In this document: positions 51,752-57,004 of the stretch, piece after piece
Numbering within the stretch: the stretch's first letter is position 1
How the letters are laid out: the number at the start of each line of letters is the position of its first letter
Assembly: GCA_021155905.1 (NCBI GenBank)
Contig: JAJNBG010000035.1
Coordinates: 1 to 57,004, forward strand
Direction: 5' to 3'
DNA from: Bacteroidota bacterium
GTDB taxonomy: Bacteria; Bacteroidota; Bacteroidia; B-17B0; Aurantibacillaceae
Length of the DNA: 57,004 nt
Position numbers and translations under genes: made by a program
Notes under the pieces: model-generated
Databases searched by the model: none
What the model was told of the DNA's origin: nothing
What the model saw: only the letters and a program-made list of their open reading frames with translations

Positions 51752-54700
51752 ATGAAAAAAATACTTTACTTATTTTCTGTATTAATAGCAATGAATAGTT
51801 TTGGCCAGGCGCCTGCAAATGATGCCTGTGTAAATGCACAAGCAATTGCCCTGCCTTCCTCAGGCAATATTTGTATTAATTCATCAAACCTGAATGCCAC
51901 AAGTGATAATTCAACAAATGCATGTGACGTTGGTGCAGCCGGCAACGAGGTATGGTTTACCTATGTAGCATCTGGTGCAAATAATGTGATTACAGTTGCT
52001 CCAAATGGAGTAACTCCTGCTACCGGTGTTGTTCTTACATTAATTACCAGCGGCTGCAATGGAGGTACTTACGATGTATGTAACTCAGCAACTGGAACAA
52101 CATCCGTATCTTCAACGTTAGGATTAGCACCGGGCACAGTAGTGTTAATTTCGGTTGAAACAAATGGCACCGATGGTGATTTTCAACTATGTATCAGTTC
52201 TCAGCCTCCAAGTAGCAATCCTGGTGACGGTTGTGCACAGTCTTCGTTGGTTTGTGATAAATCAAGCATAGATTTTCCAAATTTGACCGGTTTTACAGCC
52301 AGTGGAACGCAACCTAGCTGTTTTGCGGCTGCTGTTCGAAAAGATGTTTGGGTCAAATTCACAGTAGGAGTGACTGGCACATTAGAATTTACCGGAACTC
52401 CTCTTGCTACAGATGAATTTGATTGGGCAGTCTATAATATTACAGCTGGTTGCCTTGGTACACAGGTTGCATGTAATTATAATTACGCGTCTGGTGGCCC
52501 CTTTAGTTGTGGCACCCCGGGTGCTACTTTTGGAATGTTGGCCAGTACAGCCGGTCAACCGTGCCCGGCGGAGTTTAGCGCCCCAATTACAGTCACTGCC
52601 GGCCAAACTTATGCCATATTAATAGATAATTTTTCGCAAACAAATGATGGTTTTAGTCTTGATTGGGGTGGCACATTCCAGATGGGTACAACCGCTTTAT
52701 TTTCTGTAACTCCTCAATCATCCTGCACGACACCAGTTACAACAACTATTACAAACAGTTCAGTAGGGGCTAGTACATATGCCTGGAATTTTGGTGATGG
52801 ATCAACATCCACTGCAGCTAATCCTGGTACTCATACTTATACCACTACCGGTGATTATTTGATGTCTTTAGTTGTCACAGGCGGAGGATGTACGAGTGTA
52901 TATTCCCAAAGAATAAATTTAAATACCGGACCTATTATTATTATGAATCCTTTAACTGCGCAGGTTTGTCCTCCGGGAAGTGCAAATTTGGGGGCAACTA
53001 CATCTTTGGGAACAGCGTATAACGATCGTTCATTTACTAATAATCCCAGTGTAGCCATACCGAATAATACAGTTACCGGAATTACCAATACCATTACGAG
53101 TTCCGGAATGATCAACACAACATTAACAACGGGCGTGCTTCAATCGATTTGTTTTACGATAAACCATACAGATCATCCGGATATAGGAAATGGAAATGCA
53201 GGTGGAGTAACAATTAGTGTCAACGGAAATACGTATAGTTATACTCCATTACCTTTACCTGCCGCCAATGGTACACGGACCTATTGTTTCCCTCAATCGG
53301 TATTAAACGCCATTATGGCGGCCGGCGGAAATGCTAATACCCCCTGGGTATTAAAAGTAGCTGATACCCGAGGCGGTGGCGGCGGTACAGGAAGTTTAGT
53401 TTCCTGGAATGTAGTTTTACGGGACATGAATAGTGTTACCGGGTATACCTGGAGCCCTACCGCAACTTTAACAAACACAAATACTTTGAATCCCACAGCC
53501 AGCCCAACAACAGCTACTGTTTATTCTTTAACCGCCACAGATTTATTTGGCTGTACAACTACGAAAACAGCCACTGTTTCGATTTCTTGTGCGTGTCCTA
53601 CATTAACATCTATTTCATATAACGGCCCGTATTGTCAAAGTTTAACTTCTTCAGCTACGCCCTCTGTTACTGGGGCAGGAGCAATATCGAGTGGAACTTA
53701 TTCTTCAACGCCGGCAGGTTTATCACTAAATGCCACTACAGGTGTAATAACCCCTAGTCTGAGTGTGGCTAATACTTATACTGTTACGTATGTGGTAACG
53801 GCTGCCAGTTGCCCTACTGTGTCAGTAAATACTGTGGTAGTTATTAATGCAACCCCAACCATTACGGTAAACAATCCAACGATTTGTTCGGGTACATCAA
53901 CTGTATTAACGGCAGGTACAGCAACAAGCTATTTATGGAGTACAGGAGCAACCACATCAACGATAAGTGTCAATCCAACATCAACAACAAACTTTACGGT
54001 TACAGGAACCACCAATGGATGTGCCGCAACGGCGGTATCCCAGGTGAGTGTCAACCCAACCCCAACCATTACGGTAAACAGTCCAACAATATGTTCGGGA
54101 ACATCAACTGTATTAACGGCAGGAACAGCAACAAGCTATTCATGGAGTACAGGAGCAACCACATCAACGATAAGTGTCAATCCAGCATCAACAACAAACT
54201 TTACGGTTACAGGAACCACCAATGGATGTACAGCAACGGCTGTATCCCAGGTGAGTGTTAATCCAACCCCAACCATTACGGTAAACAGCCCAACGATTTG
54301 TTCGGGCACATCAACTGTATTAACGGCTGGTACAGCAACAAGCTATTTATGGAGCACAGGAGCAACCACATCAACGATAAGTGTCAACCCAACTTCAACA
54401 ACAAACTTTACGGTTATAGGAACCACCAATGGATGTACAGCAACGGCTGTATCCCAGGTGAGTGTTAATCCAACGCCAACCATTACGGTGAACAGCCCAA
54501 CGATTTGTTCGGGTACATCAACAGTGTTAACGGCTGGTACAGCAACAAGCTATTCATGGAGTACAGGAGCAACGACATCAACGATAAGTGTCAATCCAAC
54601 ATCAACAACAAACTTTACGGTTACAGGAACCACCAATGGATGTACAGCAACGGCTGTATCCCAGGTGAGTGTTAACCCAACCCCAACCATTACGGTAAAC

Positions 54701-57004
54701 AGCCCAACGATTTGTTCGGGAACATCAACTGTATTAACGGCAGGAACAGCAACAAGCTATTTATGGAGTACAGGAGCAACCACATCAACGATAAGTGTCA
54801 ATCCAACATCAACAACCAACTTTACGGTTACAGGAACCACCAATGGTTGCTCATCTGTAAGGGTAGCGACAGTTACTGTTAATCCAACGCCAACCATTAC
54901 TGTAAACAGCCCAACGATTTGTTCGGGAACATCAACTGTATTAACGGCAGGTACAGCAACAAGCTATTCATGGAGTACAGGAGCAACCACATCAACGATA
55001 AGTGTCAATCCAACATCAACAACAAACTTTACGGTTACAGGAACAACCAATGGATGTACCGCAACGGCTGTATCCCAGGTGAGTGTTAATCCAACGCCAA
55101 CCATTACGGTAAACAGCCCAACGATTTGTTCGGGAACATCAACTGTATTAACGGCAGGAACAGCAACAAGCTATTCATGGAGTACAGGGGCAACCACATC
55201 AACGATAAGTGTCAATCCAGCATCAACAACCAACTTTACGGTTACAGGAACCACCAATGGTTGTTCATCTGTGAGGGTAGCGACAGTTACTGTTAATCCA
55301 ACCCCAACCATTACGGTAAACAACCCAACAATTTGTTCTGGTACATCAACAGTGTTAACGGCAGGTACAGCAACAAGCTATTCATGGAGTACAGGGGCAA
55401 CCACATCAACGATAAGTGTTAATCCAACTTCAACAACCAACTTTACTGTTATAGGAACCACTAATGGATGTACAGCAACGGCTGTATCCCAGGTGAGTGT
55501 TAATCCAACGCCGACAGTGACAGCTAATAATGCTACAATTTGTGCAGGAGCCTCTACCGTTTTAACAGCCGGTGGTGCAAATACTTATGTCTGGAGCACA
55601 GGAGCTACGACTTCCACCGTTTCAGTATCAACGGCAGGAATTTATACTGTAACAGGCACCAGTAATAATTGTTCAAACACCCGAACCGTAAGCTTAATGG
55701 TAAATCCAACACCAACGACAGCAGCAAGCCCTTCTGGGACTATAAACTGTACAACTCCAACCATTACATTAAGTTCAACGTTGGCTGGAGCTTCTTATAC
55801 ATGGACTGCACCAGGCGGAGGAATTTTAGGCACCCCGAACGGTCAGAATACAACGGCTTCAGGTGCTGGTGGAACATATTCATTATTTGTACAAAGTGTT
55901 GCAAATTGTACATTTTCAACTACGGTTTCGGTAACTCAAAACACGGCAGTTCCAACAGTAACAGTATCAGGAACTCAAACAATTACATGTGCAGCGACAA
56001 GCGTTACTTTAACCGGTGCGGCAACACCTTCAACAAGTACTCCGGTTTGGACCGGTGGTGTAGCGAGTGGTTCCAATAGTTATTCTGCCACAGCGGCTTC
56101 ACCAAACATATATACATTGACGGTTACTAACCCGGCCAACGGATGTGCAAGCTCTGCTACAACTCAGGTTGTTGCAGACGCAGGTGTACCCTCTGTGACA
56201 ACCTCTGTAACCAATTCACTTTCATGTACTGTATCATCAGCTCAGGTTATTGCAACTACAACTGCCAGTCCTGTTTCTTATAGCTGGTCAGGCCCTGGAA
56301 TTACCGGTGGAGCATCAACGGCATCTGCTACTGTAAATGCAGGGGGCCAATACACAGTTGTAGTTACCAATACTACCTCAGCCTGTTCAAGTACATTAAC
56401 CGCTTCCGTGGTTCAAAGTACCATTGCCCCTGGCGTTACCGGAGCAACTTCTAATGTTTTAACTTGTACTACGTTAACTGTCAATGCAAGTGCCACAACC
56501 ACAGCTACTCCGGTATCCTATATCTGGTCCGGAACAGGTATCACTGCAGGTTCAGTATCAGGTACAATCACAGTAAATCAACCTGGAACATTCAATTATA
56601 CAGTAACCAATACGTCCAATAACTGTACAACAACAGGATCGCAGATCGTTTTGCAGGATATTGTCACGCCAACAGTTACTGTTCCGGGAACTCAAACAAT
56701 TACATGTGCCTCTCCAACTGTAACGCTTATTGGTTCTGCTAACCCATCTACCTGCACTCCGGTTTGGACTGGCGGTGTAGCCAGTGGTTCAAGCAGCTAT
56801 ACAGCAACGGCAACTTCAGCTAACATTTATACTTTAACCGTAACAAATCCTTCAAATGGATGTGTCAATTCAGGTACCACACAAGTCATAGAAATGACTG
56901 AAATTCCATCTGTAACAACGTCAGTAACAAATTCACTTTCATGTACAGCTTTAACAGCAGAAGTAGTAGCAACAACAACTTCTACACCTGTATCTTATAG
57001 CTGG
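51752..57004 (+). CDS. Giant repeat-containing secreted adhesin (3' end outside window)
   Basis: The frame is open from the ATG at 51752 to the last base, 1751 codons with no stop, so the protein is larger still. A signal peptide (MKKILYLFSVLIAMNSFGQ) is followed by two Cys-rich beta domains (about 20-310; EVWFTYVASGANN and DVWVKFTVGVTG mark equivalent strands), a PKD domain (about 318-390, YAWNFGDGST), a P-proprotein-convertase-like domain (about 430-565, ADTRGGGGGTGSLVSWNVVL), and an Ig-like domain before the repeats. From residue 711 come eight near-identical 69-residue repeats, a diverged ninth, and then a longer-period array. Each repeat holds two Cys residues, likely a disulfide. By analogy with other Bacteroidota giant proteins a T9SS C-terminal domain is expected beyond the window; I cannot see it. 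Confidence 0.9.
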   Translation, partial: MKKILYLFSVLIAMNSFGQAPANDACVNAQAIALPSSGNICINSSNLNATSDNSTNACDVGAAGNEVWFTYVASGANNVITVAPNGVTPATGVVLTLITSGCNGGTYDVCNSATGTTSVSSTLGLAPGTVVLISVETNGTDGDFQLCISSQPPSSNPGDGCAQSSLVCDKSSIDFPNLTGFTASGTQPSCFAAAVRKDVWVKFTVGVTGTLEFTGTPLATDEFDWAVYNITAGCLGTQVACNYNYASGGPFSCGTPGATFGMLASTAGQPCPAEFSAPITVTAGQTYAILIDNFSQTNDGFSLDWGGTFQMGTTALFSVTPQSSCTTPVTTTITNSSVGASTYAWNFGDGSTSTAANPGTHTYTTTGDYLMSLVVTGGGCTSVYSQRINLNTGPIIIMNPLTAQVCPPGSANLGATTSLGTAYNDRSFTNNPSVAIPNNTVTGITNTITSSGMINTTLTTGVLQSICFTINHTDHPDIGNGNAGGVTISVNGNTYSYTPLPLPAANGTRTYCFPQSVLNAIMAAGGNANTPWVLKVADTRGGGGGTGSLVSWNVVLRDMNSVTGYTWSPTATLTNTNTLNPTASPTTATVYSLTATDLFGCTTTKTATVSISCACPTLTSISYNGPYCQSLTSSATPSVTGAGAISSGTYSSTPAGLSLNATTGVITPSLSVANTYTVTYVVTAASCPTVSVNTVVVINATPTITVNNPTICSGTSTVLTAGTATSYLWSTGATTSTISVNPTSTTNFTVTGTTNGCAATAVSQVSVNPTPTITVNSPTICSGTSTVLTAGTATSYSWSTGATTSTISVNPASTTNFTVTGTTNGCTATAVSQVSVNPTPTITVNSPTICSGTSTVLTAGTATSYLWSTGATTSTISVNPTSTTNFTVIGTTNGCTATAVSQVSVNPTPTITVNSPTICSGTSTVLTAGTATSYSWSTGATTSTISVNPTSTTNFTVTGTTNGCTATAVSQVSVNPTPTITVNSPTICSGTSTVLTAGTATSYLWSTGATTSTISVNPTSTTNFTVTGTTNGCSSVRVATVTVNPTPTITVNSPTICSGTSTVLTAGTATSYSWSTGATTSTISVNPTSTTNFTVTGTTNGCTATAVSQVSVNPTPTITVNSPTICSGTSTVLTAGTATSYSWSTGATTSTISVNPASTTNFTVTGTTNGCSSVRVATVTVNPTPTITVNNPTICSGTSTVLTAGTATSYSWSTGATTSTISVNPTSTTNFTVIGTTNGCTATAVSQVSVNPTPTVTANNATICAGASTVLTAGGANTYVWSTGATTSTVSVSTAGIYTVTGTSNNCSNTRTVSLMVNPTPTTAASPSGTINCTTPTITLSSTLAGASYTWTAPGGGILGTPNGQNTTASGAGGTYSLFVQSVANCTFSTTVSVTQNTAVPTVTVSGTQTITCAATSVTLTGAATPSTSTPVWTGGVASGSNSYSATAASPNIYTLTVTNPANGCASSATTQVVADAGVPSVTTSVTNSLSCTVSSAQVIATTTASPVSYSWSGPGITGGASTASATVNAGGQYTVVVTNTTSACSSTLTASVVQSTIAPGVTGATSNVLTCTTLTVNASATTTATPVSYIWSGTGITAGSVSGTITVNQPGTFNYTVTNTSNNCTTTGSQIVLQDIVTPTVTVPGTQTITCASPTVTLIGSANPSTCTPVWTGGVASGSSSYTATATSANIYTLTVTNPSNGCVNSGTTQVIEMTEIPSVTTSVTNSLSCTALTAEVVATTTSTPVSYSW
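53882..55744 (+). repeat. Nine tandem 207-nt coding repeats
   Basis: Units begin at 53882, 54089, 54296, 54503, 54710, 54917, 55124 and 55331, with a clearly diverged ninth at 55538; every step is exactly 207 nt (69 codons). Each of the first eight starts I-C-S-G-T-S-T-V and continues STGATTSTISV and TNFTVTGTTNGC. Most tails read TATAVSQVSV, but units 5 and 7 end SSVRVATVTV. Near-identity at the DNA level points to recent duplication or gene conversion. Confidence 0.95.
55952..57004 (+). repeat. Second coding array with 717-nt period
   Basis: The segment from 55952 (PTVTVSGTQTITCA) recurs from 56669 (PTVTVPGTQTITCA), a step of exactly 717 nt (239 codons). The window ends 336 nt into the second copy. 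Each unit comprises three Ig-like subdomains of about 80 residues, recognisable by the spacing of PVWTGG, VSYSWSG and VSYIWSG strands. Confidence 0.9.

Noticed and set aside
53882..55744. CRISPR array or satellite DNA because of strict periodicity
   Set aside because: The period is 207 nt, there are no short repeats with unique spacers, and the frame stays open throughout with conserved codon phase; these are protein-coding repeats.
52382..56079. Several 60-140-residue open frames on either strand inside the adhesin gene
   Set aside because: They are repetitive out-of-frame readings of the repeats (Asn/Ser/Tyr-rich), whereas the main frame has a signal peptide and recognisable domains.

Overview
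The window is a low-GC chromosomal segment of a Bacteroidota bacterium. Evidence for this: a gliding-motility/type IX secretion (T9SS) C-terminal sorting domain on one giant secreted protein, promoter elements of the Bacteroidota type (TTG, about 20 nt, TAnnTTTG), a TonB-dependent receptor with an N-terminal carboxypeptidase-regulatory-like domain, an OmpA/WD40-like outer-membrane protein, and a coaX-OMP-lptC-ppiD cluster. I see no insertion sequence, prophage, integrase, rRNA or CRISPR array. I do not name a genus.

Layout. (1) 2-6700: an MksF/MksE/MksB-type SMC (condensin-like, Wadjet JetABC-related) operon with an unexpected gene for an exported protein between mksE and mksB, and no mksG/jetD nuclease gene on its downstream side; the first gene is cut by the window edge. 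(2) 7011-10983: an AraC-type regulator, a hybrid histidine kinase with its own receiver and HPt domain, and a stand-alone receiver, followed by a DUF3494 ice-binding-like lipoprotein. (3) 11096-18432, all on the minus strand: a TSUP exporter, then an overlapping operon reading coaX, a beta-barrel protein, lptC, a small membrane protein, a FAD/NAD(P) protein and ppiD. (4) 18498-19837: a strong promoter, a tRNA-Phe and a glycosyltransferase whose ATG begins on the last base of the tRNA. (5) 19877-34284: BI-1 family protein, TonB-dependent receptor, dprA, a halogenase-like flavoprotein, a 1389-residue T9SS substrate, PBP1A, the two subunits of a 3-oxoacid CoA-transferase, and a lipoprotein. (6) 34359-42875: a surface-glycan or glycoconjugate locus with three large multi-pass GT-C-like membrane proteins alternating with two GT2 polyprenyl-phosphate-type glycosyltransferases, plus wecB in the opposite direction. 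(7) 42882-51150: radC, an MFS exporter, a TIGR02757 protein, an OmpA-family protein, and an operon of a flippase-like membrane protein, a GT2 and a lone OppC permease. (8) 51392-57004: a small exported protein followed by an open-ended giant adhesin gene (at least 1751 codons) with eight near-identical 207-nt units plus a ninth diverged one, then a second array with a 717-nt period.

Most of the window is a coherent cell-envelope chromosome region: peptidoglycan synthesis, LPS transport, periplasmic folding, outer-membrane uptake, surface glycan assembly and secreted repeat proteins. The points most deserving follow-up are the Mks-type operon with its inserted exported protein, the tRNA-Phe/glycosyltransferase junction, the three-membrane-protein glycosyltransferase locus with a shared C-terminal beta-sandwich, and the exactly periodic adhesin repeats. 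All family assignments come from reading motifs by eye; no database search was possible.
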